Positions 14,467-24,084 are shown, counted from the first letter of the stretch. The stretch: 48,759 nt of DNA from Candidatus Eisenbacteria bacterium (GCA_030017955.1 JASEGR010000010.1:1-48759); one strand, 5' to 3'. Numbers and translations: made by a program. The notes: generated by a model not told the origin, from the sequence alone.

Positions 14467-15311
14467 GAGATAATTTCGTATCTGCCCATCGGAATGAGAT
14501 AGAGGCCTGCCGCTTCGTTCTTGATTGCTTTGAGTGTTTGCCTCGCGATCTCGATTCCTTCTCTCTGCATGTCCGAAGACTGGCAGGAAGAAAATCTGTC
14601 AATTACTGAGCTTGGAATCACCATGCCAGGGACTTCGTTTGCAAGGTAAAGAGCATTCTTGAGGCTCTTAATAGGGAGCATGCCGGCAAGCACGGGGATC
14701 TCAAGAAAAGCTATCTTCTTCATAAACGAAAGAAATCTCTCCGCATCGAACACGGGCTGAGTGACGGCAAAATCTGCACCGCTCGCCGCCTTCTCGGCGA
14801 GCCTCCGCACTTCGCCGTCTTCATCATCGCTGAAAGGATTGACTCCGATCCCAATGCAAAATGAAGTCCCTCTCTTGAGGCTATTCCCGGCAAGGTCAAG
14901 CCCCATGTTCATCCTCTTCATCATCCTCACAAGGCCCGTGGAAGTCACATCAAAGACTCCGGTGGCCTTAGGATAGTCTCCGGCGCTGGGCGGGTCACCG
15001 GTAATTGCCAGGATATTCTGTTCACCCAGAGCATGCGCGCCGAGAAGCTCCGCCTGAAGACCTATGAGATTCCTGTCGCGGCAGGTGAGATGTATGAGAG
15101 GTTCAATCCCAAGTCTCTCCATTATCAAATGGCCGAACGCAAAGGGACTCATCCGGACTCTTGCCATCGGGCTATCGGCAATGTTCACCACGTCAGCAAT
15201 GCCCTTCAGGCATTCGATCTTTGAAAGCGCGCTCTCGAAATCAACGTCCTTGGGCGCATCAACCTCAACTGAGACGACAAACTTCTTACCCAGTTTTTCT
15301 CTGAATGTCAT
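14451..15311 (-). CDS. metF: Methylenetetrahydrofolate reductase
   Basis: Flavoprotein TIM barrel of 286 residues that reduces 5,10-methylene-tetrahydrofolate to 5-methyl-tetrahydrofolate for methionine synthesis. Family features are SVEVDAP near the start (E16 region), HLTCRDRN, NILAITGDPP, and the AVTQPVFDAERF strand with the substrate-binding Q. Length fits the family. It overlaps the MetH-like gene by 4 nt (ATGA type), so the methyl donor and methyl acceptor enzymes are co-translated. The 3' end overlaps the convergent membrane protein gene by 16 nt. Confidence 0.93.
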   Translation of the reverse strand: MTFREKLGKKFVVSVEVDAPKDVDFESALSKIECLKGIADVVNIADSPMARVRMSPFAFGHLIMERLGIEPLIHLTCRDRNLIGLQAELLGAHALGEQNILAITGDPPSAGDYPKATGVFDVTSTGLVRMMKRMNMGLDLAGNSLKRGTSFCIGIGVNPFSDDEDGEVRRLAEKAASGADFAVTQPVFDAERFLSFMKKIAFLEIPVLAGMLPIKSLKNALYLANEVPGMVIPSSVIDRFSSCQSSDMQREGIEIARQTLKAIKNEAAGLYLIPMGRYEIISQLLF

Positions 15312-16921
15312 AGGACGGCTCTAAGCACACTTCTCTCCTGCTCAACCTCTGTGTTTGCAAAGACCGCAGTTGCCCCGCCTGCCTTGAGGATTTCACTTGT
15401 CCCTGCGGCGCCGCACAAATTGAGGAGTGCGCCGATCCCGACTGCGGCGTGTGCTCCGGCTTTTCTCGCTTCTCCGAGCTTATGCGTGAGCTTGGAGGAG
15501 GAATCCGCCTCGATGAGGAAGATGGAATCATTCTGCCTGAAGCCGGTCTCCCTCAATATTGTCATGATCCCGCCGGAGCGTCCTTCTTCCCACGGCAAAG
15601 CAACCGACAGGCCAAATCTCTTCGCCAGGGAAAGAATCTCTTTGAGATCAGAAGGATCACGAGTCTCGACAATGAGGAGGGCCTTGCCCTCGATTGACTC
15701 AAGCACGGTCTCGAGCCCCTTGGGACTCCTGGTCTTCAGCGCAAGCGGATTCGGCACGGCATTCTGTATGAGAGTAAGAATCTTCTTCACAAGTTCAGCG
15801 GATTCCGGGGCTTCTTGGGGTACGCCCACAAGGAGGACGTCCGCGCCGAATTCAACCTGCCGGGTGGCAAGCGATTGAACCGTAAGGAGTCTCCTCGCTT
15901 CAAGGTCGTACTTTGATCCTTCCCCGGAAAGAGCACCTATGGCAGTACCTATCACCATCGGCCTCTTCCCGCCCCCTCCCATGAAGGCCCTCGTCCTTCC
16001 TGAGAGCTTGAAGAGCTCACTCACTTTTCTCGTCACCGGTTTCATCGCCCTTACTTTTGCCGCGATTTCCCGTATATGAGAAGGATTCGTTCCGCAGCAG
16101 CCGCCGATGATCGACACTCCTTCATCAACGAAGTTTTTCACAAAGCTTGCCACGTATTCCGGGGTTGCAGGATAGAAAATCTTCCCTGCTTTTTTCGTCG
16201 GAAAGCCGGCATTCGGCTGAACAGAAAGGAAATTGCCTGTGATTTCAGCCATCTCATGCAGGACCCGGACAAGACTTGCCGGCCCAACAGAACAGTTTGC
16301 CCCTATCACATCAGCATCCATACCTTCGACTACGGTTGCGCACGAGAGCGAATCTGTCCCAAGTGAAGTCCTCCCATCTTCGTTGAAACTCATCTGGCAA
16401 ATCCTTGGAATCCCGGGAGCTGTGTCTTTCAAGGCAAGAAGCGCCGCCTTGAGCTCTCTCAGATCGTACATTGTCTCTATTATTATTCCGTCAACGCCGC
16501 CAATAACGAGACTCGATATCTGGGTTTTGAAGGCATTGTACGCATCCTTGAAATGCAGGTCCCCGATGGGAGTCATGAGTCTCCCGGTCGGACCGACCGA
16601 TCCGAGAACATATGCCCTGTTGCCGGCCGCCTCGACTGCAATCCATGCGGAAATCCGGTTCATCTCCTCCACTCTTCTCTGGAGTCCGTGCTTCGCCAGC
16701 ATGAATTCATTTGCTCTGTAGGTATTCGTTTCGATGAGGTCTGCACCGGCATCAATATATTCCGAATGGACCCGGCGAACCAAGTCAGGCCTCAAAATGC
16801 TTGTGTACTCAATAGACTCATCCTGAAGCACGCCTAACTCCTGAATCCGGGTTCCGGTAGCTCCGTCACACACGAGGACCCTGTAAGTAAGCTCGTCCAA
16901 GAGATTCTTACCTATTCTCAA
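15308..16921 (-). CDS. MetH-like homocysteine S-methyltransferase with degenerate pterin domain, no B12 domain
   Basis: Protein of 537 residues. The first 300 residues are a homocysteine S-methyltransferase domain: LVCDGATGTRIQ at the start, IETNTYRAN, then the zinc cysteines in GANCS and GGCCGT. Residues about 320-537 have the order of a MetH pterin-binding (methyl-tetrahydrofolate) barrel, including ARQQVEAGAD-like ATRQVEFGADVLLVGV, but the usual GERTN entry and DNAFN-type motifs are not recognisable. The cap and cobalamin-binding modules of full MetH are absent. It could work with a separate corrinoid protein, as in split methionine synthases, or use another methyl donor. It overlaps the CCA enzyme gene and metF by 4 nt each. 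Confidence 0.85.
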   Translation of the reverse strand: MRIGKNLLDELTYRVLVCDGATGTRIQELGVLQDESIEYTSILRPDLVRRVHSEYIDAGADLIETNTYRANEFMLAKHGLQRRVEEMNRISAWIAVEAAGNRAYVLGSVGPTGRLMTPIGDLHFKDAYNAFKTQISSLVIGGVDGIIIETMYDLRELKAALLALKDTAPGIPRICQMSFNEDGRTSLGTDSLSCATVVEGMDADVIGANCSVGPASLVRVLHEMAEITGNFLSVQPNAGFPTKKAGKIFYPATPEYVASFVKNFVDEGVSIIGGCCGTNPSHIREIAAKVRAMKPVTRKVSELFKLSGRTRAFMGGGGKRPMVIGTAIGALSGEGSKYDLEARRLLTVQSLATRQVEFGADVLLVGVPQEAPESAELVKKILTLIQNAVPNPLALKTRSPKGLETVLESIEGKALLIVETRDPSDLKEILSLAKRFGLSVALPWEEGRSGGIMTILRETGFRQNDSIFLIEADSSSKLTHKLGEARKAGAHAAVGIGALLNLCGAAGTSEILKAGGATAVFANTEVEQERSVLRAVL

Positions 16922-18333
16922 GGCTCGTCCCTCCTTGCATCGTTTCCTTTTTCAAGACTGAGTTTTAGCTGCCCTGCAATTCTCAGAAGTTCCTCTTTCG
17001 TGTTTTTCCAGGGTGAATCAAGTACGACCTCAAGGAGTTCGTCCAATATCCTGCCAACGAGCGGACCAGGGCCAACTCCGAGTTTTCTCATGATATCCTC
17101 ACCATTTATCGCAAGATGAGAAATCTTGAGCGCCGAGTCCTGGCCCAGAATCCTCTCTATCCTCTCTCTCATGTCATCAAGATAGGATGGAAACCCTTGC
17201 CTCAATCCGTTTCCAAGGAAATCTGCAATTCTTAGGTCAAAGAGGTCCGCTATGTTTTCAATTCCGGCCCTCCTGATGAACCTTCTGACTGCGCCGTCAG
17301 TCCATTCGCCCTTGTAGTCAAACATGTGGCATTTCACCAGGTGAACGACCGCCTCCCGTTCATCGTTGCTGAATTTCATCATCCGCATCCAATCATCGCA
17401 GATTCTGGCTCCCACTACTTCGTGATTGTAGAATGTGGACTGGCCGTTTCGCTCTTCTCTGGTCTGAGGCTTTCCCACATCGTGGAGAAGAGAAGCCAGT
17501 CTGACAAGCGGTTTTTCGACCGGCGCGCTATCTGCCGTGTAGATAGAATGATGAAAAACGTCATAGGCGTGAAACTCGTTCTGGGTCACTCCTATCCCCC
17601 GCGCGAGCGGCTCAATGACCAGAGAAAGGATAGAGGTCTGCTCCATTATCTCGAAACCTATCGAAGGCCTTGAAGCGCCGAGCATCTTCATTATTTCATC
17701 TCTTATTCTCTCCTTCGAAACCAGCCCTATCCTGTCTTTCTCGGAAGCCATGGCGGAAAGGGTCTCTTCATCTATTTCGAATTCGAGCGTGGCGGCAAAC
17801 CTCGCTGCCCTGAGCGGCCGAAGCGCATCCTCATGGAACCTCTCCTTCGGATCCCCGACAGTTGTGATTATCCTGTACTCAATATCTATTCTTCCTGAGA
17901 AAGGATCGACAAGAACGCCGTCGATGGGATCGTATGCGATGGCGTTGATCGTGAAGTCTCTTCTGGCGAGATCATCCTCCAGTTTTCTTGTGAAATAGAC
18001 TCTGTCCGGTCTTCTCGCGTCCGAATAGTCGCCGTCGCATCTGAATGTCGTCACCTCGTAGTAAGCCTCCTCGCCTCCGCCCACTCTGACGCAGCCGTGA
18101 GGAATCCCGATATCCACAAAATGCTCAAACAGTCCTGCTACTTCTTCGGGAATGGCGCTGGTTGCGATGTCCCAGTCGGACACTTCCCTTCTCAGGATAA
18201 TGTCCCTCACGCTGCCTCCGACAATATATGCCTTGTGGCCGTTTGCTCTCAGGGTTCTCAGAATGGCAAAGACCCCTTTGGGCACGGGGTCGGAGAATCT
18301 TCGTCTTTCCTTTTCGTTGAGCTTTTCTTCCAT
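16918..18333 (-). CDS. cca: CCA tRNA nucleotidyltransferase / poly(A) polymerase family with HD domain
   Basis: Class II nucleotidyltransferase of 471 residues that adds or repairs the 3' CCA end of tRNA. The head domain shows AYIVGGSVRDIIL followed by DWDIATSA (metal-binding DxD-type residues) and ARRDFTINAIAYDP. An HD domain is seen at LASLLHDVGKPQTREE. A poly(A) or A-adding role cannot be excluded by sequence alone. No Shine-Dalgarno is seen before 18333. The 3' end overlaps the MetH-like gene by 4 nt; linking tRNA maturation to methionine genes looks like operon convenience. Confidence 0.88.
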   Translation of the reverse strand: MEEKLNEKERRRFSDPVPKGVFAILRTLRANGHKAYIVGGSVRDIILRREVSDWDIATSAIPEEVAGLFEHFVDIGIPHGCVRVGGGEEAYYEVTTFRCDGDYSDARRPDRVYFTRKLEDDLARRDFTINAIAYDPIDGVLVDPFSGRIDIEYRIITTVGDPKERFHEDALRPLRAARFAATLEFEIDEETLSAMASEKDRIGLVSKERIRDEIMKMLGASRPSIGFEIMEQTSILSLVIEPLARGIGVTQNEFHAYDVFHHSIYTADSAPVEKPLVRLASLLHDVGKPQTREERNGQSTFYNHEVVGARICDDWMRMMKFSNDEREAVVHLVKCHMFDYKGEWTDGAVRRFIRRAGIENIADLFDLRIADFLGNGLRQGFPSYLDDMRERIERILGQDSALKISHLAINGEDIMRKLGVGPGPLVGRILDELLEVVLDSPWKNTKEELLRIAGQLKLSLEKGNDARRDEP

Positions 18334-18364
18334 CTTGGATTTTTATCGGACCAGCGCTTCAGCC

Positions 18365-18772
18365 CTACATAAGCCTCCCATGCTCAATAGCCATACATCT
18401 GTCCATGACCACCTTCAGTCCGGCTTTTTCTGCGATTCTTCGAGCTTCGTCGTTCTTGATCCCGAGCTGGAGCCAAAGCACCTTTGCCTTTGTTTTCGCG
18501 GCGCTCATGGCCACAGGCACGGTATCCTCGCTCCGCCGGAAAACCACAACAGCATCAATCTTCTCTGGAATCTCCTCCAGTGAGGCAAAGCACTTCCGGT
18601 CAAGAATCTCTTCTTTCGCGGGATTCACGGGAATCACCACATACCCCTTACTCTTGAGGAACGATGCGACGTGGTAGCTTGGCCTGTCGGGTTTGTCCGA
18701 GAGTCCGACTACGGCAATTGATTTTATCCCGGCCAGGATATCCCGGATTTCGGCATCTTCGGCTTTGCCCAT
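18365..18772 (-). CDS. CoA-binding domain protein (YccU family)
   Basis: Single-domain Rossmann-like protein of 135 residues. The order SIAVVGLSDKPDRPSYHVA, GYVVIPVNP, then DAVVVFRRSED and VLWLQLGIKNDEA is that of the YccU/CoA-binding family; the ending VVMDRCMAIEH is also typical. It corresponds to the CoA-binding part of succinyl-CoA synthetase but lacks a catalytic partner. Function is not established for the family. It lies 10 nt after the DUF401 stop with AGAGGG before the ATG, so it is probably co-transcribed. Confidence 0.85.
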   Translation of the reverse strand: MGKAEDAEIRDILAGIKSIAVVGLSDKPDRPSYHVASFLKSKGYVVIPVNPAKEEILDRKCFASLEEIPEKIDAVVVFRRSEDTVPVAMSAAKTKAKVLWLQLGIKNDEARRIAEKAGLKVVMDRCMAIEHGRLM

Positions 18773-18782
18773 TTCTGCCCTC

Positions 18783-19907
18783 TTAGAAAATTGTGAGTAT
18801 GACTATCACTGCGAACACAAAGAGCATGGGGAGAAAGAGCAGTTTGTAAAACTTCAGCGTATCTGCTCCAAAATACTCCCTCGTCAATGCAAGGCAAAGA
18901 TGAACCGGTGACAGGAGAACCCCCAGAAAGCCACCCGCAAAGGCGAGCATGGGAAGGCTGAGATCGCCCCTCTCTCCAAAGAAAGGCATAAGGATCGGAA
19001 AGGTAACGCCAACGTACGCCTGCGTCACTCCGGTAAGCGCCCCAACTCCCATGGGCACGAAGAAGCACACGACGTAGCGGGAGATTTCACTCTGGCCGAC
19101 GAATGAAGACACGACGTTGATCGCCTGAGAAGCGCCGATCACTCCCTTGAAGGCCATTACGCCGAAGACAAGACTCAGGGTCGAAGCTGTTGCACTGTCC
19201 ACTACGGCGGTGCGCATCTTCACGAAACCAGTCTTCCCTATCAGGGCAACAACAAGGAAAGTGAGAACCAGGGAGATGAAAAGGTTGAGCTTGAGGATTA
19301 CATACAGACCAATGACCAGCAGAAACGGCCAGATATTCAGGAAAAGGAGTTTCAGTTCTGCAAGGATGTGCCCCTTTTCTTCGTCTTTGACTTTCTCTCT
19401 CTTAATCTTCGCCAGTCCGAAGATTACTCCTGCGACTATCGTTGCCAGGGTGATAGGTATCTGTTTCAGAGACATTCTCTTTACCTCAACCCCCAGAATG
19501 GCGGAGGCAACTATAAGCCCGGGGTAAAGCGGAAGCACCCACTCCCAGATATGCCGGAACCAGTAATTCAGGAAAGCCTTGTCTTCATTCGAAAGATCGA
19601 GGCCTGATGCTGCTCTGTTCACCAGGGGCGCAGACAGCATTGCCCCACCCGGCATTGGAAAGAGCCCGATGAATGCCGGTATCAGCGCAATAACAGCTCT
19701 CACGTCGCCGATGAGCCCTTTCAGGCTTTTCACAAACCTGTCGAGGTATCCGAGGGCACGGCATAGCTCTGCGAGCGCACTTATGAGAATAATCGTTCCA
19801 AGGAGTTGAAGGGAATCCCTGCCGAAGACCGAAGAGAGGATTGTCGTGGAAAGCAGGTAGGGATGCACTCCTGCCATAATCCCGAGGAGAATCGAACCGC
19901 CGAGCAA
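18783..19907 (-). CDS. DUF401 family integral membrane protein, probable permease
   Basis: Multi-helix membrane protein of at least 374 residues of the DUF401 family, recognised by IGLFPMPGGAMLSAPLV, LNYWFRHIWEWVLPLYPGL and the C-terminal AGGFLGVLLSPVHLCL. Transport of an organic anion or metabolite is presumed and unproven. The first usual start codon is TTG at 19907, but the same frame is open 26 codons further, encoding a hydrophobic helix (GLVAIVISFILVLVLLKL) that the family would be expected to have. That extension starts in an ATA codon overlapping the upstream stop (ATAG) and preceded by AGGGGAG. The true start may therefore be 19985 with a rare AUA codon. Confidence 0.85.
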   Translation of the reverse strand: MLGGSILLGIMAGVHPYLLSTTILSSVFGRDSLQLLGTIILISALAELCRALGYLDRFVKSLKGLIGDVRAVIALIPAFIGLFPMPGGAMLSAPLVNRAASGLDLSNEDKAFLNYWFRHIWEWVLPLYPGLIVASAILGVEVKRMSLKQIPITLATIVAGVIFGLAKIKREKVKDEEKGHILAELKLLFLNIWPFLLVIGLYVILKLNLFISLVLTFLVVALIGKTGFVKMRTAVVDSATASTLSLVFGVMAFKGVIGASQAINVVSSFVGQSEISRYVVCFFVPMGVGALTGVTQAYVGVTFPILMPFFGERGDLSLPMLAFAGGFLGVLLSPVHLCLALTREYFGADTLKFYKLLFLPMLFVFAVIVILTIF

Positions 19908-19981
19908 TGAAACGCCGAGATCGGCCCTCAGCTTGAGGAGAACAAGGACCAGGATGAAACTTATGACTATCGCAACGAGTC

Positions 19982-21037
19982 CTATTTGCCGCTCCCCTGT
20001 TGGCTAAGAAAAGAATTCAGCAGCACCCTGGCTGAAGCTGCCACCGGAAGAGCGAGCACTGCGCCGACAAATCCGGCAAGCTGAATCCCGCACATGATCG
20101 AAAGCAGCACCAGGAAAGGATGAAGCTTCATGTGCCTTCCCATGACCCTCGGCGTAAGAACCAGGCCGAGAACCTGATTCGCAACAATGTAGAGAATCCC
20201 TCCCGTGATTGCGAGACCGACACTGTGAGAAAGTCCGGCCAGGCAGGTAAGGATGAGAGTCGTGATGAATCCAACGATCGGCACTGCCTCCATCAATCCT
20301 GCCGTCACGCCAAGAAGGAGTGAGTACGGCAGTCCCAGGATCGAGAAGACAATTCCACATGCCACTCCCATTGACAGGCAGACAATCGTCTGGCCTCTGA
20401 TGTACGACGAAAGTGCTACGTTGAGACTATCCACTATTCCCTCTAACCTGTCCCGTTTCCCGCCCGAAAACCGGCTGATGAGAATCTGCTTCAAGTCCTT
20501 TCCGTCAATCAGGAGATAGACGGCCATTGCCGGTATGATAAGAAGGCTTAGAATATGAATGATCGTACTAACAACCGAATAGAGACTCCGTGCGACAAGG
20601 CCTCCAACTGAGGCAATTGCTCCACTTATTTCATTCTCAATCGAAGACACAAGCGACGGAGGCAGGTTCCTCTCCAGAAGGCGGGGCATCACCTGGAGAA
20701 GAAGCTCTCTCGCCTTAAACGCATACTCCGGGAAGCTCATCGCAAAAGAGGCGACTTCTTCCGCAAGTCTCGGGATTGCGATGAGGAGGGCCGTTCCAAT
20801 TATGGCGACCGAGATGAGAACCACTAGGAAAACGGCAATTTTTCTTGATAGTCTTTTTCCGCGCGTGAGCTTCACTCTTTCCAGAAGACTGACGGCAGGG
20901 TCAAGCACGTAGGCAAAGAGCACGGAGAGAATAACGAGCACCAGGATGCCCTTCAACTTCACAAGAAGCCAGATTAGAAGAAACGCACCAAGAGCCCAGA
21001 GAACCAGGTTTCTCGCACTGCTTTTCTCAATTGACAT
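19982..21037 (-). CDS. AI-2E family (PerM/YdiK-type) transporter
   Basis: Integral membrane protein of 351 residues. It starts with two helices (LVLWALGAFLLIWLLVKL and LVILSVLFAYVLDPAV) and contains the long amphipathic stretch and IRGQTIVCLSMGVACGIVFSILGLPYSLLLG segment common to the family, then EAVPIVGFITTLI and a PRVMGRHMKLHPF loop. Members include AI-2 exporter TqsA and sodium/proton antiporters, so the substrate is not predictable. AGGGGGC precedes the ATG. It sits directly upstream of, and overlaps, the extended DUF401 frame. Confidence 0.9.
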   Translation of the reverse strand: MSIEKSSARNLVLWALGAFLLIWLLVKLKGILVLVILSVLFAYVLDPAVSLLERVKLTRGKRLSRKIAVFLVVLISVAIIGTALLIAIPRLAEEVASFAMSFPEYAFKARELLLQVMPRLLERNLPPSLVSSIENEISGAIASVGGLVARSLYSVVSTIIHILSLLIIPAMAVYLLIDGKDLKQILISRFSGGKRDRLEGIVDSLNVALSSYIRGQTIVCLSMGVACGIVFSILGLPYSLLLGVTAGLMEAVPIVGFITTLILTCLAGLSHSVGLAITGGILYIVANQVLGLVLTPRVMGRHMKLHPFLVLLSIMCGIQLAGFVGAVLALPVAASARVLLNSFLSQQGSGK

Positions 21038-21166
21038 GAGACAGCCCCCTGCTATGTGCGTCGTGCGTCTTCACATCAGACGCCTTGGCACCGTGGACCA
21101 TGTCGATCGTCTGCGCCCGCCCCAATTGCCTAGCTTGGCATCATAAGCCTTTTGGATTCACGCTGT

Positions 21167-21186
21167 CCAGACAAGAACCCGTCTGG
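21167..21186 (-). terminator. Small hairpin after the M6 protease gene
   Basis: Six-bp stem CCAGAC/GTCTGG with an 8-nt loop starts 4 nt beyond the M6 protease stop codon. No U run follows, so it is at best a weak terminator. Confidence 0.3.
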
Positions 21187-21189
21187 TTG

Positions 21190-24084
21190 TCATCTGAGAA
21201 GAACTGCTTTCTTGGCGGCTACTGCCTCGCCTGCGGTTGATTTGAAGAGATAAACTCCCGAGGGGAGGTCGAGACCATGCGCGTCCCTCCCGTCCCAGCG
21301 CCAGACTCCCGGCGATTCCTCACCGAGTCGTCGAACGCATCTTCCCATAACGTCAAAAACCTCGATCTTGAGCTCTGACATTCCGGATCCGGTGAAGCCG
21401 GTCAGAAAAATCTTGAGTTTCCCCGGGAATGGATTTCTGTCAAAAGCAATCTCTCTTATTCCGCGGCTTCCACATTCAAGACTCCACGGGCCGAAGAGGT
21501 CGGCTTTTCCATCTCTGCCTGCGCCCCTGACAAAATACCACGGCTCACGCGCGTCTGCCTCTTTGTCAAGGAAGTTGATGGGAGTGTTCTCTTCACCGGA
21601 TATTCGCCCCGCATTCACCTGATGAGCCTGATCTATTGAAGGCGACCCGGCTCTCAGAATGTCAAAGTACAAGTAGCGCTCCGAACTTCTCCAGATCAAG
21701 AGAGCTCCTTCTTTGGTGCACAGGATATCGGAGAGCTCAAGCCCTGTTGGCGTAGGGGTCTCGACTCTGACATCGTCAATGTACCATCCCTCAAGGTCCC
21801 CTGATCCATCGGTGAAGAATCTGAACCGGAATCTCACCGAACCCGAAAGCTCTCCCAGATTGAAGCCCGCATCAAGCCAACCCGTGGGGCTTTGATCTGT
21901 GCTCGCTCCCGAGAAGACTCCCCGTCCGGCAAGCTTCCCGTCAGGAGAGCTCGAGAAAACCCTGTAGGGATAACCCCCTTCAGGTTCGACCGGCACAAAC
22001 GGCCCCCCTCCCTCCGACACTTCCACCATGCCGCCATCGAGTGCAAGCGCAGGGGTCAGAACCTCAGCCTCAACCCAGTACTTGAAGCTCAAAGTTGAGC
22101 CCGGATTGAGATTGAGGAGAGGAGTCACAAGGACTGCGTCCTGGTCGGATGAGTACGGGTTGCCGACCAGAGTGGCGCCGCACTTCCAGCTATGGCTTGG
22201 GGAACTGCTCCTCATGTCCGAGACGTGCCACTCATCAGTGGTTCCCTCGCAAGGCAAATGCACCCAGCCCCCCGCTCCGGATTCAACGTCTTCTAAGAAG
22301 TTGCTCGGCCCTCCTGCCGCGACAAGAATGCTGTCTTGATCCAGGAATGTACTCCCCTCATAGAATCTCACCTTGAACCATATGCCGTATGTCCCGGTGG
22401 GTGCATCACTGCCAAATGAGAAAACTATGTCCTGTCCTGTCACGATGCTGTCGCGGGCCACAAGCGGTCCCAGCAAGAGTGAATCCACGTCCATAGTCAC
22501 TTTTGCGTCATCTTCTAACACCCTTAAGGACATATCAGTTAGGTCGCTACCTTCATTTATAATCTTAAGACGAAGCTTTCCTTTCTCGCCGGGTTCAAGA
22601 TAGCCGTTTGGGGTTCCGGAAACTGTTGAATCCGTCAGGTAGTAGCGGGTGACGTTCGGAAAGGGAATTACCTCCACTGAAAAGTCCGCCATCACCGTAT
22701 CGCCAAGTTCATATATGTTCTTTATCTCTGTCTGTGTGTCAAAGCCCGAGTAGTTCCTGCTTGAAGGAGTTGTGTCAGCTCCAAACCTTGTTTTTCCGGC
22801 ATTCCCAGGGAAAGGGTCTCCAGTATCACCCGTGTTGCAGGCCGGGCCGGAATAGCATTCCAGGTTGGACTCGCCGTCTGCCTGTTCGAGCGCGACCCTG
22901 TAATGCGATGAATCATCGTTGGAGAACACTGATTCATCGACGTGATAGACCAGGAGTCCCTCTCCGGGAATGAACTGATCTACTCCCTGCATGCGTCTGT
23001 TCTCGGCCAGGAAGTATTGGCTTCCCTCATTGCCATAAGTCCACAATTTCAGGATCGACGCGCTTGTCTCCACCGGAGGCACGCTGACCCCGCTGATGTT
23101 CGCCTTTGGCACGGTCGGATTCACGAATCCAAGCTTGGCCTTGCAATAAGCATCAAACCCGACGGGACGGGCCCCTCTCGGATTCCCTGTCCAGGATCCC
23201 CACGCCATCAGAGACCAATAGCCGAGTCCAAAAGACCTGTAGGTGGTGTCGTACAGATCGGGCAATCCAAGAAGATGACCGAGCTCGTGAGCCAGTGTTC
23301 CTATTTTTCCGTCATGTGGTCCCGTGGCGTAGTACCTGACTTTCACGAAATCAACGCTGAGGTCATCTCTAAGCATCCACTGATGGGAGACTATGTCCCG
23401 GTCGTCGAAACTCTCTTCGTAGCCCCTGCCGGCATGAATCACAAACACGGCATCAACAAAACCGTCATCATCCCCTGAATCAGCGACTCCGTCCGGACCG
23501 TCACTATCAAAAAGCGAGTAGTTCACGAGCGGGTCTGCGGCCTTGATGGCATCACTCGCCATGAGCTGCGCATTTGCCGGATACGGGCCGAGCCCGTGAT
23601 TGGGCGGCAAGGAGTAGTAAGAATACTGATGCGGCATCCTGAACCATCCCACGATTTTCCCTCCAAGATCCAGCCTGCCGTAGGAGCTTTTGAGATAGTA
23701 GTCTCTGAGGCTTCCGGTCGGATATGTGTCCTTGGAGAAAAGGAGAGAGTCAAAATGGGCGCGTGGGAATTTGACCGAGTCCGCCGGAACATCCCAGAAA
23801 TCGACAAGAATGACGGCTATGTTCAGTTTTACGGTTGAGGATGCAGGATACTTGTTCATGTTGAATGAGAACCTGTCATCGATCCTGTCAACACCCAGTA
23901 ATGCTTTCCTCTTTTCGATCGCGGCCAGCTCCGAAACTCTGCCTTCTCTTCTCAATCTCATTATCTCATCCGGCGGGAAGCTTACAGCAAGCCCGTCTCT
24001 GGAGAGAAACACGAGGAGCCCACACAGGATAAGAATGCTTCTAGTCAATGAGGACGAATTTCTTGGCAACTCTTTTGTCTCCAT
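21190..24084 (-). CDS. Secreted M6 family metalloprotease with FlgD-like C-terminal sorting domain
   Basis: Immune-inhibitor-A-like zinc protease of 964 residues, exported and probably surface-attached. A signal helix lies at about 14-34. The peptidase domain has an AVILVDFWDVPAD segment, DSLLFSKDTYPTGSLRDYY, then the zinc motif HELGHLLGLPD (HELGH 266-270) and GLGYWSLMAWGSW. A calcium-type DSDGPDG loop precedes it. The middle has immunoglobulin-like and jelly-roll-like segments (SGAGGWVHL, DGWYIDDVRV-like). The last 85 residues resemble FlgD/T9SS type A domains: LKIEVFDVMGRCVRRL, then SGVYLFKSTAG and KKAVLL. It overlaps the propeller gene by 44 nt; a later start (TTG at 24069) is possible. 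Confidence 0.9.
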   Translation of the reverse strand: METKELPRNSSSLTRSILILCGLLVFLSRDGLAVSFPPDEIMRLRREGRVSELAAIEKRKALLGVDRIDDRFSFNMNKYPASSTVKLNIAVILVDFWDVPADSVKFPRAHFDSLLFSKDTYPTGSLRDYYLKSSYGRLDLGGKIVGWFRMPHQYSYYSLPPNHGLGPYPANAQLMASDAIKAADPLVNYSLFDSDGPDGVADSGDDDGFVDAVFVIHAGRGYEESFDDRDIVSHQWMLRDDLSVDFVKVRYYATGPHDGKIGTLAHELGHLLGLPDLYDTTYRSFGLGYWSLMAWGSWTGNPRGARPVGFDAYCKAKLGFVNPTVPKANISGVSVPPVETSASILKLWTYGNEGSQYFLAENRRMQGVDQFIPGEGLLVYHVDESVFSNDDSSHYRVALEQADGESNLECYSGPACNTGDTGDPFPGNAGKTRFGADTTPSSRNYSGFDTQTEIKNIYELGDTVMADFSVEVIPFPNVTRYYLTDSTVSGTPNGYLEPGEKGKLRLKIINEGSDLTDMSLRVLEDDAKVTMDVDSLLLGPLVARDSIVTGQDIVFSFGSDAPTGTYGIWFKVRFYEGSTFLDQDSILVAAGGPSNFLEDVESGAGGWVHLPCEGTTDEWHVSDMRSSSPSHSWKCGATLVGNPYSSDQDAVLVTPLLNLNPGSTLSFKYWVEAEVLTPALALDGGMVEVSEGGGPFVPVEPEGGYPYRVFSSSPDGKLAGRGVFSGASTDQSPTGWLDAGFNLGELSGSVRFRFRFFTDGSGDLEGWYIDDVRVETPTPTGLELSDILCTKEGALLIWRSSERYLYFDILRAGSPSIDQAHQVNAGRISGEENTPINFLDKEADAREPWYFVRGAGRDGKADLFGPWSLECGSRGIREIAFDRNPFPGKLKIFLTGFTGSGMSELKIEVFDVMGRCVRRLGEESPGVWRWDGRDAHGLDLPSGVYLFKSTAGEAVAAKKAVLLR

